A stretch of DNA of 64,000 bases from Adenanthera pavonina (GCA_026686845.1 JAIVEN010000004.1:23716827-23780826); one strand, 5' to 3'. Positions 24,623-37,296 are shown, counted from the first letter of the stretch. A program made the numbers and translations. Notes: generated by a model not told the origin, from the letters alone.

Positions 24623-25984
24623 TGTAATGACCCTTAAAGTATTGTCCTGGAATTAGCCTTTAGCTAATGACGAGCATAATTGTTGTTTTCTGCAGCACCA
24701 GAGGAATAACCAAAATGGACCAAGTTGGATAAAAGAGGCAGAAGCCTCTCATGCCACGGTGAATAGCAAGGTTGCCGTAGTAAGATACTTGATGAGGAAT
24801 TCAAATTCAAATTTTTCAGACAGAAAGGTCTCATACTGTAGTGTGAGTCACAGATTGTGTTTAAATCAGAACATATTTTAGTCGATGGTAAGTGGATTTT
24901 GTTTTCTCCTCTTTTTTGTGCATTTTTGGTAAGAAATTCATGGGAGTATGATGAGTTTTGGCTTGGTTGAGGTTTCTACCGATTAAAATAGTTGCAATGG
25001 TATTATTGAAGTGTTAATTGGTATTATTAAGGCCGTAGTGTGAGTCACAGATTGTGTTTGAATCAGAACATATTTTAGTTGATGGTAAGTGGATTTTGCT
25101 TTCTCCTCTTTTTTGTGCATTTTTGGTAAGAAATCCATGGGAGTATGATGAGTTTTGGCTTGGTTGAGGTTTCTACCGATTAAAATAGTTGCAATTGTAT
25201 TATTGAAGTGTTAATTGGTATTATTAAGGTTTGGGTATGAGTTTTGAAGGGTTTGTGTGATTCATCTTAAACCCTAGACTTGAATTCGATGAGGAAGCTT
25301 GGGGATCGGATTTTCTATGGTTGTGTATGGTTTGGATAAGTACTTGGGGCTCCTTGATATATGATTGTGCTATGGAAATCATGAATTTATCATCATTAAG
25401 CTTGTTTGGTTGAATTGTGAATTTTGGATATATGGGCATTATGTTAATTGGAAGTATTATGGTATTGTAGTGTTAAAGGTTATATTTGGAAGTTATGGCA
25501 CTCTAAGAAGTAATTCTGAAGAGTAGATTTCATCATCAGTTCTTCCATGGCCTACCGTTTCCTCTACATGAGATTGTATGCGTAGACAATTTGAGGTAAC
25601 CAGGGTGTATGTTTATGTATGATACAAATTTCTTGTTATATATATAAATTTTTGTGCCTTTCATATCATGATATGTCACAAGGCACGGCTAGTGAAAGAA
25701 ATAGTAAGTCTTTTCCTTATCCTATGCATGTGACACATGAGATTTCGTAGTGACGTATGATATGTGATTCATTAGCAACCCTACTGCTTGTGATAGCATG
25801 TTGATATGATAATGATAGTAATGAGCATATATGTATATGTGAGCATGAAACATAATAGCATGAGGGCATCATCACATAGTCAAGCATGTGTACATTAATT
25901 GATGGTTATGGGTGATGATGTCGTATGATACCACGTAGTATACTGACCTACTGAAGGAGTACGTGAGGCCTCATGTTCAAGTGG
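24623..25984 (+). mobile_element. Diverged LTR-B relative, 3'-truncated
   Basis: Begins TGTAATGACCCTTAAAG, close to the TGTAACAACCCTTATTAC start of the LTR at 25997. It shares the later features of that LTR: a GTAAGTGGAT-type segment and a GATATG/CATATCATGATATG region near 25660-25680. It is interrupted near 25985 by a family-A LTR, and no matching 3' end was found, so it is truncated. There is no coding sequence. Confidence 0.55.
24838..25231 (+). repeat. 197-bp perfect-register tandem duplication
   Basis: Copies are 24838-25034 and 25035-25231, starting GTAGTGTGAGTCACAG. They differ at only a handful of sites by eye, so the duplication is much younger than the LTR that holds it. Confidence 0.9.
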
Positions 25985-26557
25985 TGTGTCACACCTTGTA
26001 ACAACCCTTATTACATTGTCCCTAACTTAGTTTCTAGTTGACTAGGTGAATTTAGCATTGTGTGTAAAACCGAAGGAAACATGATGAATGAAAAAATCAA
26101 GTGAAGGAAAAATGAACTCCACACCACAGCGAGCGAGTTACAGATTCTGAGATATTTTCTAACCAAGAACAATGGTGCCATGACAGGTTTGCTAGAGCCA
26201 CGATGATCATCGAGATTTTTGCTTAAATAAAAAACAGTCTAGTCGATCGAGCATGAGAGAAAAGAAAGAAACATAGGGAACAGTGACAAAGCTCTATTAA
26301 GACTTCATATTTTTGACCTTTGGAGGTGTTTTCTGGACTCCAGAAGCTTGTAAATCATTGGTAAGTGATCCCTACTCCTCCTTATCCATTTTCTTCAGTT
26401 TTGAGTTAGGATTTCTTGGGTATAAGTTGGGATTTTTGGTTTGGACAGAAATCCACTAATTAAAATGGATGAATGGGGATTAGTGGAGTGTGATTTGGTG
26501 TGCGCATTGCTTAGGCATGAGTTTTAGAAGGAGTATGCTTGATTTGAGCTTGACCCT

Positions 26558-26649
26558 AGGTCAATATTGCATGTGGAAGCAAGGAATCCGAGTTTCATGT
26601 GATAGGTCGATATTGCGTGTGGAAGCAAGGAATCCAAGTTTCATGTGAT
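26558..26649 (+). repeat. 46-bp tandem duplication
   Basis: Two 46-bp units (26558-26603, 26604-26649) beginning AGGTCAATATTGC and AGGTCGATATTGC, with three differences by eye. It lies inside LTR-B copy 2. Confidence 0.9.
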
Positions 26650-27118
26650 TGATCTGTGCTTGAATGGTCTTAATAAGCTCAATGATGAATGAAAATGATG
26701 TTATAACCTTGGTTTAGACCTAAATAGTCACGTTGTGTTTTGTGGTCAAATAGTATATTGTGTTAATTGAGGTATTATGGTATTATGAAGGTTGTTTGGT
26801 TGATTAAGGGGGTACAAATTGTGTTGGACAACCCAAGAAGTTCGTGGAACTTGCATGTATGTGATATTAACAATCGGAGGTAATCGGGTATTTGTATTGT
26901 ATTGTATGTATTGTATAATATTATGTATATTTATGTATATATGCATATTTCTTTCATACCACGATATATATATGTTTGTGTGTACGGTTTTCTATATATT
27001 GTGGTATGCACATAGCTAGATAATGATTATGATAATGATTACATATGTGATAATGCTATGATATTGCACGATGCATAGCATGTCATTGAGATCATGATGA
27101 TGATGATGATGATGATTA

Positions 27119-28374
27119 TGTTAGATAAGCTGGCTTCCTAAGAATAGGGTGAATTGGGAAGATTAAAATTTTTTCTACAAAATGTCAAGAAAGTGAAGAA
27201 AGCAAAGGGTGATGGTAAAACAAAGTATAAATGGATAAACAGTAAAAGTAGTAGTAGGGAAGAGAAGACTCAGATATTTATCCTGGTTCGATCTCTTAAC
27301 TTGACCTACGTCCAGTCTCCAGGTCACCACTTGAGATTTTCCACTATTCTGTAAGAATTCAGTGGGCTTCTTGTAAATACCACAGTACAGCATTGATGCT
27401 CTTTTTCTAGAGCTCACACTTTCACTCTTTGTATTCTCACTAAGTGCTTCTCTAATCCCTTGTGATGTCTTCTCACAAGAAAATCTTTCTTCTAGATGAA
27501 GATAAAATTGTTTACAATGAATAAACTCTCTTAATCAGAGTGTATATGAAAGTTAAAGTACAAAGAATAAAGTATGTGAGAGTAAGAGACTTTGAATAGA
27601 TGATTTGACAGAGTTTCAGTATATACAAAGTAATTTCGTTATCCACATTTTCAAATGAAGTTTTATTTATGGATTTCTGCCCCAACTATATGTTAGAAAC
27701 AAGAACTAGCTGTTAGAGATGTTACCCAATGGTTACTTTGAGAAACTATCTATTTACCAACCGCATTTAATGCTTCTGGCACTCAAAGTTCGAATTTCAG
27801 TTGGTCAACAGACGAATTTTGCAGAAATCGAAAGCTACAGCTTTTAACATTGAACTCTCAAAGTTCATCTGTTATGAAGCAAAATTCAAATTTTCATCTT
27901 TAGAAAATGATTCTATGTTGGAACATATGAATTTTTATGTTGAAAGTCTTTCTGTTAAGTGTGAACAGTAATTTCATTTTGCTACAGTGCCTTTGAGATT
28001 CAAATTTGAAATCCAGATTTTGTCTGTCAATAGCTGGTTCAATGAGGCACAATAGTTCATCAATTCGAAATTCAAATTTTCAAAAGGCAAAGTTCGTCTA
28101 TCAGAGTGACCTCTTTTCAGACTTACTTTAAAGTTTAAATTTCTGAATATTGTCATTGGTATGTCAATATATCAACACAACAGACTCACAATCTTTGTTT
28201 CTAAAATTCGAGTTTTCAAATTCAAAGTTCATCTATCAGTGAGCAATTTTGAAGCCCTATCTAAACTTGGTTTCAGATGAACTTTGACATATTCTTAGAT
28301 GAATTTTTCAATTTTTATAAGTTGCATTTTATCTGAAATTCGAATTTTCAAAAGTCAAAGTTCGTCTGTCAGAG
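27119..28374 (-). repeat. Copia-1 3' LTR, incomplete
   Basis: Aligns with 37297-~38545 of the 5' LTR (shared start TGTTAGATAAG, AATTGGGAAGATTAAAATTT). It lacks roughly the first 400 bp of U3. It stops at a TTCGTCTGTCAGAGACAGAC junction, where LTR sequence continues in the opposite orientation. Confidence 0.85.
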
Positions 28375-29694
28375 ACAGACAAATTCTGATTTTCCAAAAT
28401 TTGAATATTCATAAGTATCTGAAAGAAGCTGTTGAGTAATAGATGAACTTTGAGTTTTGAAAATTTGAATTTCAGACAAAATACAACTTATGAAAATCAA
28501 GAAATTCGTCTGAAACAATGTCAAAGTTCATCTGAAATAAAGACTATATTGAGTTTCAAAAATTGGTCACTGACAGACGAACTTTGAACATGAAAATTTG
28601 AATTTCAGAAGCTTAAGTTGTGACTCTGTTGAAATGATATGATGACATACGAAGTACAATGTTGACAAATTCGAATGTTGAAGTAAGTCTGAAAAGAGGT
28701 CTCTGTGATAGACGAACTTCACTCTTTGAAAATTTGAATTTCGAAGTAAATGACCTACGGTGCCTTTTGAGCCTGCTATGGACAGACGAATTTTGGGGTT
28801 CCAAAATTCGAATTTCGAGGGCACTGTAGCAAATTGAAAATACTGTTCACACTTAACAGAAAAACTTTCTTCTTGAAAATTTGTATGTCACAACATGGAA
28901 ACATTTTCTAAATTTCAAAATTTGAATTTCACCTCATGAACAGACGAACTTCAGTATTTCAATGTTGGAAGCTTTAATCTTCGGTTCCTTCGAAATTCGT
29001 TTGTTGACCAGCCGATATTCGAATTTCAGTATGTCAGAAGCATTAAATGCGGTTGGCTAACAGATAGTTTTTTAGAGTAACCATTGGATAACTTCTCCAA
29101 CGGATAGATTTTGTCTCTAACGGACATTTGAGACCTAAATCTATAAATACAACATCATTTGAAGTTGTGAGTAATGAATCAAACTTTATATATACTGAAA
29201 TTCTGCCAAATCTCCTACTAAAAGACTTTTACCCTCTTACTTCAATACTTGTATTTCAACTTTCATATTCACTCTATTCTAAAGAGTTTCATCTTTGTAA
29301 ACAATCTAATCGTCATCTGAAAGATAGATTTTCTTGTGAGGAGATATCACAAGGGATTGTAAAACACTTTGTGAAAGTACAGAAAGTGATTGAGTGAGCT
29401 CTAGAAAACAGAGCACTGAAATTGTACTATGGCATTTGCAAGAAGCCCGTTGAATTCTTGCTGAATAGTGGAAAATCTCAAGTGGTGTCTTGGGCACTAG
29501 ACATAGGTCAAGAGGAAAGACCGAACCAGGATAAATATAAGAGTTTTTCTTCTCTCTATCACTACTCTTTTATCTTACTGCTTTATTCTCTATTTTTCTG
29601 TCATACCTTGCTTTCTTCATTGTTTTCACTTTGTGCAGAAAATTTTTAATCTTCCCAATTCACCCCCCCTCTTGGGAAGTCAGCCTAACTAACA
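28375..29694 (+). repeat. Inverted LTR piece joined to the Copia-1 3' LTR
   Basis: Plus-oriented copia LTR sequence running to the exact LTR end CTAACTAACA at 29694, where the Copia-1 third ORF begins abruptly. It matches 6841-8136 more closely than the LTRs of Copia-1, for example TCGAGGGCACTGTAGCAAAT in both. It therefore comes from a separate element that probably inserted into the third ORF. Confidence 0.85.
29142..29149 (+). promoter_or_regulatory. TATA box in the inverted LTR piece
   Basis: TATAAATA at the position conserved in the other LTR copies. Here it points rightwards, towards the antisense strand of Copia-1. Confidence 0.55.
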
Positions 29695-31351
29695 AGCTTG
29701 AATCCTGAGGGCCTTCTTCTTCCATACCATAGTCCAAGGGAGGACCAGGCCTTACCTTATTGTTGGAGGCCTGTGGTGTGCTCAGTCTACCATCAACCTC
29801 AGTGTCATGTACACCATCATTAGGCTCAGGAGAGGCTAGCACAAAGGGACTTGGAGGCATAGGAGTTAGAGACATAATAGGCTCAGAGAATCCTGGCTGA
29901 GGTGGAGCTGATGTGGCAGGAATGACATTCTGAATGTCTTCATATGCATCAGCAACCACTTCCATGTTCTTGGCCAACTGGTGGATCTGATCTTGTAGAT
30001 GAGCAAACTTTACATTTTGCTCATCCCTTATGCTTAGTATGAGTATAGATAAACTGTCATACAACTTAATAATCTTGGTTGGTTTGGAACGAGAGGAGGA
30101 AGTAGATGGAATATGAGCAAGCAGTGATAGAGATGGGACAGGCTGAGAAGGCTGAGGTGTAGGTCTTGCAGGAGCCTCAAAGATACCTTCTTATTGTAGG
30201 GAGGCATCTTCATCAAAGAAGAGATCTTTAGATTTTCCAGCTCCCTTTCTAATCCATCTTTCATCTTTGTTCTCTATCCCTATCCTTTGTAGCTCTTCTT
30301 CCTTGAAGATCTCAGTAGACTTTCCTTTCCCTTTCTCAAGATGCTGAATTCTAGTATATTGAAGGAACCTAGAGATGATTGCTGCACAAGGAAGTGTAGA
30401 GTCTTTCCTCTGATCCCAAGCCTTGATCATGCAATAGAGAATGATATGTCCCATATTGATAAGCTTCCCATGCATGATTGCTACCATTACATTTGCCTCT
30501 GCCCTTGTGATCAGGTTGAAGCTACCTCCTTTGTTGAAGATAATCCTAGACACTATGTAGTGTAGGATTCTTACTTGAGCACTGAGGTCAGTGGGCTTCA
30601 GCAAGCTTATTAGTGGCCTATTCTCCTTTCTTATTAACAAAATGTTCAGGATTGTGCTCTCCTTGTAGTTCAAAAAAGGGCCACTTTCTTCATCAGCCGT
30701 CTCTGCCTCATCCATATACCCAGAAGTAGTGATGTCAATCTTAAGGCCATCTTGCCTTGGAATTTCTAATACCTTGTTAAAAGTTTCATGTGTGAGCCAG
30801 ATGGTCCTTGATCTCAGATTGACCTCCCACTTCTTCTTCTTGATGTTATACTTTAAGGAGGCATACCATGTCTTAACAACTTCATCATCATACCTTTCCA
30901 GTATCTCTAATAGATTCTTATATCTCAGCATCCATAGTCCAGCATCAAAATTGTTAGAGAATAAGAAATCTTCTATGTTCACACAATGAGGCTTGATTAC
31001 CTTTTTACTCACAAACTTGATCGTGTATTCCTCCTGAATCTGAGGAGTTCTCCACAATGGCATTGTTGTGAGTTGGTATTTTCTAGATTCAGTACTGAAG
31101 GAGGAAGTGGAAGCAACAGCAATAGCAGGAATAGGAACCAAAGGCTCTGTTTTCTTCAGTGAAAAAAGTCCAGCTTTCTTTGATTCAGCCTTTAGAGTTG
31201 TTTTTTGCCATTAGGAGGGAGTTGCCTTGCTTGATTAGGCTTTTCTCTTCAGTTTTTCACCCTCCTTTGTGGCATATTAGGATTTAACCGTTCTATTTAG
31301 TCGTGCCTCTCCCTTTCCAACTTCTAGATTCTTTACTCTTGCCATTTTCAT
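29695..31351 (-). pseudogene. Copia-1 third ORF (env position), 3'-truncated
   Basis: Lies downstream of pol on the same strand. It starts MKMARVKN at 31351 and has an early TAA (KS-stop-YA). From 31141 to 30191 it is open for 316 codons. Recognisable blocks are KFVSKKVIKPHCVNIEDFL, EVNLRSRTIWLTHETFNKVL, ILHYIVSRIIFNKGGSFNLI and KGKGKSTEIFKEEELQRIG. A second open piece (30064-29695) has a heptad-like LQDQIHQLAKNMEVVADAY and an acidic, proline-rich stretch, and it is cut off inside GMEEEGPQDS by the LTR end. No signal peptide or membrane segment is seen, so it does not look like an envelope protein. The layout resembles the 'putative plant transposon protein' (Transposase_32) family; this is inference. 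The homologue in Copia-2 is at 60564-62634. Confidence 0.7.
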
Positions 31352-32329
31352 GGGTGAATGTTTCAAAATAAAGCTGAGAATATGTTTATAGGATGCGAAA
31401 AGGAGTTTAAATAGTGGGAAAAGAAGATTTATGGTCAGAATTAAAGAGCATTAAAGGAGAATTTGAATAGACTCAGAGAAGAGATGAATAGGGTTGCGTT
31501 TGTTCAGAGGAAAACCGTCGGTTATAACATGTGCAACCGCCTAACAGACGAATTTTGAGGGGTCAAAATTTAAACTTTGAGCAGTTAAAAGTTAAACCAT
31601 TCAGCAAAGCTTACTGACAGACAAATTTTCTTCTAAAAGTTTGTTTGATAAAGGCTTGGTCCAAGCAGCACAACATGAACAGACAAATTTTGTTGTCAAA
31701 TTTCAAAGAACAGGTATCAAGCAATAATCAATACAACAAACAATAGATGAATTATGCTTATGGAAATTCGTCTTTCAGAGATTCAACATTATGAGCATGT
31801 TTCAACAGACAAATTTTGAATCAGAAATTTGAATTTCTGCACTTTGTAAAGCTTTTCCAACATGCGTATGTTAAGAAATAGAAATTTGTATAATCATCAT
31901 GTTGGACAAAGATAACATTAAAACTTTTATTTTTGAAAATTCAAATTTTCACAGACCAATAGACAAATTTCGAGGGACGACCGAGAACTATTACAATGTA
32001 AACCAAGCTGAAGTTCGTCTAATAGGCATCTAAATTCAAATTTTGAGCTTGACTTGTTCAAAAACACAATTTATCAAGGAAATTTGTCTAACACACAACT
32101 AAAATGCGAATTTCAACTTTAAAAGCTTACAGAATGGATCCATAACTTAGATTTCTTGCTGTCTCTTTCACCTTTTGACTGTTCCATTCTGATTTGCTCC
32201 ATTTTTCAGATCTATTGTCATTTAAACTCATGAGGAGAACCTGCAACTTACATTAAACTTACTCCGGTGCTAAAATTAGAATTAAATCAATGTTAGAAAT
32301 TCTAAAAATAGATTTACACAAGGATTTAC
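31352..32329 (-). other. Copia-1 spacer between pol and third ORF
   Basis: About 980 bp of noncoding internal DNA carrying several CAGACGAA/TTCGTCTG and AAATTCGAATTT-type modules like those of the LTRs. No coding sequence is seen. Confidence 0.65.
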
Positions 32330-35300
32330 TCACAGTTCATTGGGATTTACCATACCCAATTCTCTCCTAATTTTGCAATGTCTATCTTCTGACAGAGGCT
32401 TTATCAAGATGTCAGCAACTTGATCTTCTATTGGGATGTATTCTAATCTGATATTTCCTTTCAGAACATGATCCCTTATGGAGTGGTGCCTAACTTCAAT
32501 ATGTTTTGTCCTTGAATGCATGACTGGATTCTTTGTGATGTTAATGGCACTTTGGTTATTACATATTATTGGTATTTCCTTTATCTCAATCTCAAGATCT
32601 TCAAGCTACCGTTTCATCTAGATGACTTGGGTACAACAGCTTCCAGCTGCAACATATTCAGCTTCTACCGTGGATAAGGCCATACTGTTTTGCTTCTTGC
32701 TAAACCATGAAACCAAGGATCCTCCAAGAAACTGACACATTCCACTTGTTCTTTTTCTGTCAGTTTTGGATCCTGCAAAGTCAGCATCAGTGTATCCTTT
32801 TAGATCTTCTCCATTACCCTTTGCATACCAAAGACCCATCTGTGATGTTCCAATTAGATATCTAAAAATATGTTTCACAGCAGTTGCACGAGTTTCTTTG
32901 GGGCATGATTGGAATCTTGCACACATGCAGACACTGAACATAATGTCAGGTCTGCTGGCAGTTAGGTATAGCAGAGATCCAATCATTCTTCTATACTGGG
33001 TTATATCAAATATTTTACCCTCTTCATCTATATCCAGTTTGGTTGCAGTAGTCATAGGTGTTCTCATTGGCTTAGCATTCTCCATACCAAACTTTTTCAG
33101 CAATTCTTTCAGATACTTGAATTGATTGAGAAAGATACCACCATCACACTGCTTGATTTGCAATCCAAGGAAGAAGTTGAGCTCACCCATCATGGACATT
33201 TTGAATTCTCCCTGTATTAGCTTAGAAAAATTCTTGCAAAGAGATTCATTAGTAGCACTAAATATAATATCATCAATATAGTTTTGAACAATAAGTAAAT
33301 CTTTATTTTCTCTCTTAGTGAATAAAGTTGTATCTACTTTTCCTCTGTTGAACCCCTTTTCAGTTAGAAAATTACTTAATCTTTCATACCATACTCTAGG
33401 GGCTTGCTTTAAACTATAAAGGGCTTTCTTTAGTTTATAAACTGGTTTGGTTTTGAAGAGTCCTTAAAGCATGGAGGTTAGTCTACGTAGACTTCTTCCA
33501 TGATATATCTATTAAGAAAAGCACTCTTCACATCCATTTGATATAACATGATATTTTTCATGCATGTATATTAATCTAGCCACTGGAGCAAAGGTTTCTT
33601 CAAAATCAATTCCTTCTTCTTGATTATATCCTTTGGCAACCAGTCTAGCTTTTCTTATTATTTATCCAGATTCATCAAGCTTGTTTCTAAGAACCCATTT
33701 AGTGCTAATGACAGGATGATTTTTGGGTCTTGGCATTAAATTCCAAACTTGATTTCTTTCAAATTGATTCAACTCATCTTGCATAGCTAAAATCCAGTAT
33801 TTATCAGTTAAGACTTCTTCAGTACATTTACGTTCAATTTGAGAAATAAAAGCACAGTTTATCATTTAATCCCTTAAATGTTTTCTGGTTTTAACTTTCT
33901 CTTGAACATCCCCTATCACTTGATCAACATGATGATTCCTTTGATATCTCCAAGCTCTAGGGGTTCTTGAGACGTTGTTTCATTATATTCATCCTCAAAG
34001 TCTTTCTCCTAAATATCTTCCTCTATGTTAATAGATTCAGATATTTTTGGAGGTTCAGTTTTACCTTCACTAAAAAGATCTAAATTTTTAAAGTTTGAAA
34101 TAAGATCATCCTCATCAGTGATATGTTTGGAAACAGTTTCATTTTCAATAAATACTACATGCAAAGATTTTTCTACTAAATTAGACTTCTTATTAAAAAC
34201 TCTATATGCCTTACTTCTTCTAAAATAGCCCAGAAATATACCTTCATCAGATTTGGCATCAAACTTACCCAAATTCTCCTTTCCATTATTGTGGATGAAG
34301 CACTTATAGCCAAATACATGTAGATGTGAGAGATTTAGCTTCCTTCCTTTGTATAGCTCCTAAGGAGTCTTTCCAAGAATTAGTCTGATGTAGGTTCTAT
34401 TTATAATGTAACTTGTTGTGTTTACTGCATTAGCCTAGAATACTTGAGAGAGTTCCTTTTCATTTAGTATTACTCTTGCCATCACTCCAATTATTCTGTT
34501 CTTCCTCTCCACCATTCCATTTTGTTGAGGAGTTCTTGGGGCTGAGGAGTTGTGATCAGTTCCATGCCCATCACAATACTCCAGGAAGTATGAATTCTCA
34601 AACTCTCCTCCATGATCTGACCTGATAGACACAATAGAAATACCCTTCTCATTTTGCACTTTCTTGGCTAAGATTACAAATGCATCAAACGTATCACTCT
34701 TAGAAGAAAGAAATAATGTTCAGGTAAATCTAGAGTAATCATCCACAATTACAAGCACATACAGATTTCCACAAATGCTTTTTACCCTAGATGGATCAAT
34801 TAGATCCATATGCAATAGTTCTAGTGGTCTAGTTGTGGTGACTACATTTTGTAGATTTAAAAGAAGATTTAGTTTGTTTCCTCTTAGGCATGCATCACAT
34901 TCTTTGTCTTTTTCAAAAGTGATTTTTGGTAGGCTAATGACTAACTCATTTTTAGCTAGTTTTCATAATTGATTCATGTTAACATGAGCTAATATTCTAT
35001 GCCACAACCAACTATCATTATCCTGGCTAATCAAATAGACAGAATCTAAGGGAGGAAGTTTATCAAGATCAATAGTATAGTAGTTACCATCCCTTTGAGC
35101 TTTGAGGATTATTTTATGATCACTTTCTCTGATGACTAGGTAGAACTTTGTGTCAAACAGTACCCAGTTTCCTTTGTCACATGTCTGACTCACACTTAGC
35201 AGATTGTAGTTGAGGCTAATTACAAACAGCACCTCTTCAATGGATATTTTAGGATTCTTCCCCATAATGCCAATGCTAACTATTTTTCCACATTGATCAC

Positions 35301-35480
35301 CTCCAAAGGTCACCTTTCCTTATTTCTTGTCTCTAAGAATGATGAACATCTCCTTATCACTGGTCATATGACTTGAGTAGGTACTATCCATATACCATTT
35401 ATTGTTTTTTCTAGCTTTAAGACAAACCTACAAAACAAAGTTCATATTTTCTGTTTAGGTACCCAAATTTGCTTGGGTCC
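32330..35480 (-). pseudogene. Copia-1 pol: protease, integrase, RT, RNase H
   Basis: After an IWVPK motif near 35455-35470 comes the protease WYMDSTYSSHMTSD (DST codon set at 35380-35388, where DSG is usual). The GAG-pre-integrase domain is at 35313-34963 (LLSVSQTCDKGNWVLFD, WLWHRILAHVNM). Integrase keeps D in HMDL (34804-34806), D in SDHGGEF and E in NGMVERKNR. RT starts with MQDELNQFERNQVW and has the active site YIDD (33269-33280), then MSMMGELNFFLGLQIKQ. RNase H has ALSTVEAEYVAAGSCCTQ, and the end reads HSRTKHIEVRHH ... GMVNPNEL, stopping at 32330. Stops and frameshifts split it, though the catalytic residues of integrase survive. Confidence 0.9.
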
Positions 35481-37241
35481 TTTTCTATCAGTAGTATTTT
35501 CCCTAGATACAAATGTACCTTTGGGAACCCATTTAGCCTTCCTGTCAAGCCCATTTTTCTTTAAAGCATATAAACTGGAAATATCTCCCTTCTTGTTGCA
35601 GAAGTGATAGGTGGTAAAGGGACTGCTAGATTGAGATGCAAGAAGAAAGCAATGCAGATAATATTTTTGTTTTGCATGCCTTGGTTAATCATAAGATTTA
35701 ATGTGCTGTGAAATATGTTCTTTCTTTCTATTACCACTAGTATGCACAAAATGTCTCATATATACATTCTGATTCTTTTTCTTAATCTTTTCTTTGACTG
35801 CACAAGGATCATAGCCAAGTCCAGCCTTTCCCTATCATATTCTTTGGCTTCCCATTAAAGCAAACAACATATCTTTACCTTTAGTAAGCCTAGACATGCT
35901 TTTCATTAGATAGTTATTGGTTTGCTTTAATTCAATACATGATTTACAGCAAGCAGATTCAGCAATAAGCAGAGAAGTAATTTTAGAGATGTTGCATTGA
36001 GATTCTAGTTTGTTAATCTTTTTCTTAGCTTGCTTTATTTCTTTGGAAACCTTAACAAACTCATCATACAACTCATGAAATGTATCTAGTAATTCAGAAT
36101 AGGAAGGTTCAGATTCATATACCTCATATTCTTGATCACTATTGTATGGGATTTCAGCTTCTTCAGAGGCAAGTGCCATCAGACAGATGTTGGTAATTTC
36201 ATCTTCTTTATCTTTTTTCTCATTTGAGTTGTTGCCCCATATTGATGAGATATAAGCTCTTTTCTTCTTATCCTTGTCTGCAGCCTTCTTTTCTTTCTCT
36301 TGCTTCTTGAGGAATTGTGGACAATCCCATTTGATATGTCCTTTCTTTTTGCACTCATAGCAAGTGATAGGTTCTTTTACTTCTCTCTTGCTATCTCCTG
36401 CTGCTTCTTTCTTGAAGATTTTCTTGTTTCTCTTCTTACTATAGAATCTTCCAAATTTTCTGACCAGCATAGCCAAAGTTTCTTCATCTAGCTCATGTCT
36501 ATCTTCAGATTCTTCTTCTTTTTCCTCAGCAGCTTTCAGAGCAAGACCTTTCTTCTTTTTGTCTTGTCCTACCTCCTTGAGAGCCTTCATTTTTCCTTCA
36601 TACTCCTTGAGGTTACCGAAAAGAGTTGTGACAGAGGCCATTGATTCTCCTCTAGCTTCCTCTATTACTGTTACTTTAGGTTTCTATTCCAGAGAGAGAG
36701 CTCTGAGGATCTTTTTGACCTTTTCTGTCTGAGTGTACTCCTTTCCTAGACTCTTCAGGTGATTCACAATGAGGGTGACTCTCTTCTATAGCTCTTTTAC
36801 ACTTTCTCCTTCCACCATTTTGAAGCTTTCGTATTCACCTATGCAGGTGTTCAATTTGTTTTCTCTAACTCTAGTTGTTCCTTCGTGAGCAATTTGCAAA
36901 GTGTCCTACATTTCCTTAGCAGTAGAGCACTATGAGACTCTGTAGAATTCGTCTTGATTCAATGCACTGACCAAGTAGTGTTTTACCTTGAAGTTCAGCA
37001 AGACTCTTCTTTTAACTTCCATGTTCCATTCAACTTCTGGCTTCTCTCTGTACTTCGCATCATCCTGCAATGCCATTAGGACAAAATTTCCCTTCTGGAT
37101 GACGGAGCAGATGTCTAGATCAATTGACTAAAGATAGATTTGCATCCTCATCTTTCAGTATCCATAGTGTTCTCCATTGAAGCTAGGTGGTCTATTTGTG
37201 TTGTTTCCCTCTGGTAGTATGCTTTCTCCAAAGCTAGCCAT
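35481..37241 (-). pseudogene. Copia-1 gag with zinc knuckle
   Basis: The copia capsid/nucleocapsid protein. It starts MASFGESILPEGNNTNRP at 37241. The capsid part (UBN2-like: CIGEYESFKMVEGESVKEL, KKILRAL) has stops at 37155-37157 (TGA) and 37128-37130 (TAG); Copia-2 has TGG and CAG at those codons. From 36641 to 35835 the frame is open for 268 codons, with a Lys/Glu-rich linker, ETLAMLVRKFGRFYSKKRN and the CCHC knuckle CYECKKKGHIKWDC. A second, decayed knuckle lies near 35590. It is followed by the IWVPK hinge to protease. Confidence 0.88.
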
Positions 37242-37281
37242 TGTATTTCTTGGACTATTAAATCCTTTGATAGGGAATCCA

Positions 37282-37294
37282 GGTTCTGATACCA
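37282..37294 (-). other. Primer binding site of Copia-1
   Basis: The minus strand reads TGGTATCAGAACC two bases inside the 5' LTR. This matches the initiator-Met tRNA site TGGTATCAGAGCC with one change. Confidence 0.88.
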
Positions 37295-37296
37295 CT

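Noticed and set aside
27061..27118. GATGAT run as a regulatory or CRISPR-like repeat
   Set aside because: A plain ATG/GAT microsatellite within LTR-B, with no spacer structure. No CRISPR array is present anywhere in the window.
29128..29649. Plus-strand frames of 75-89 codons around an LTR TATA box
   Set aside because: They are LTR sequence repeated at 7600-8100 and elsewhere, with no conserved coding frame between copies.
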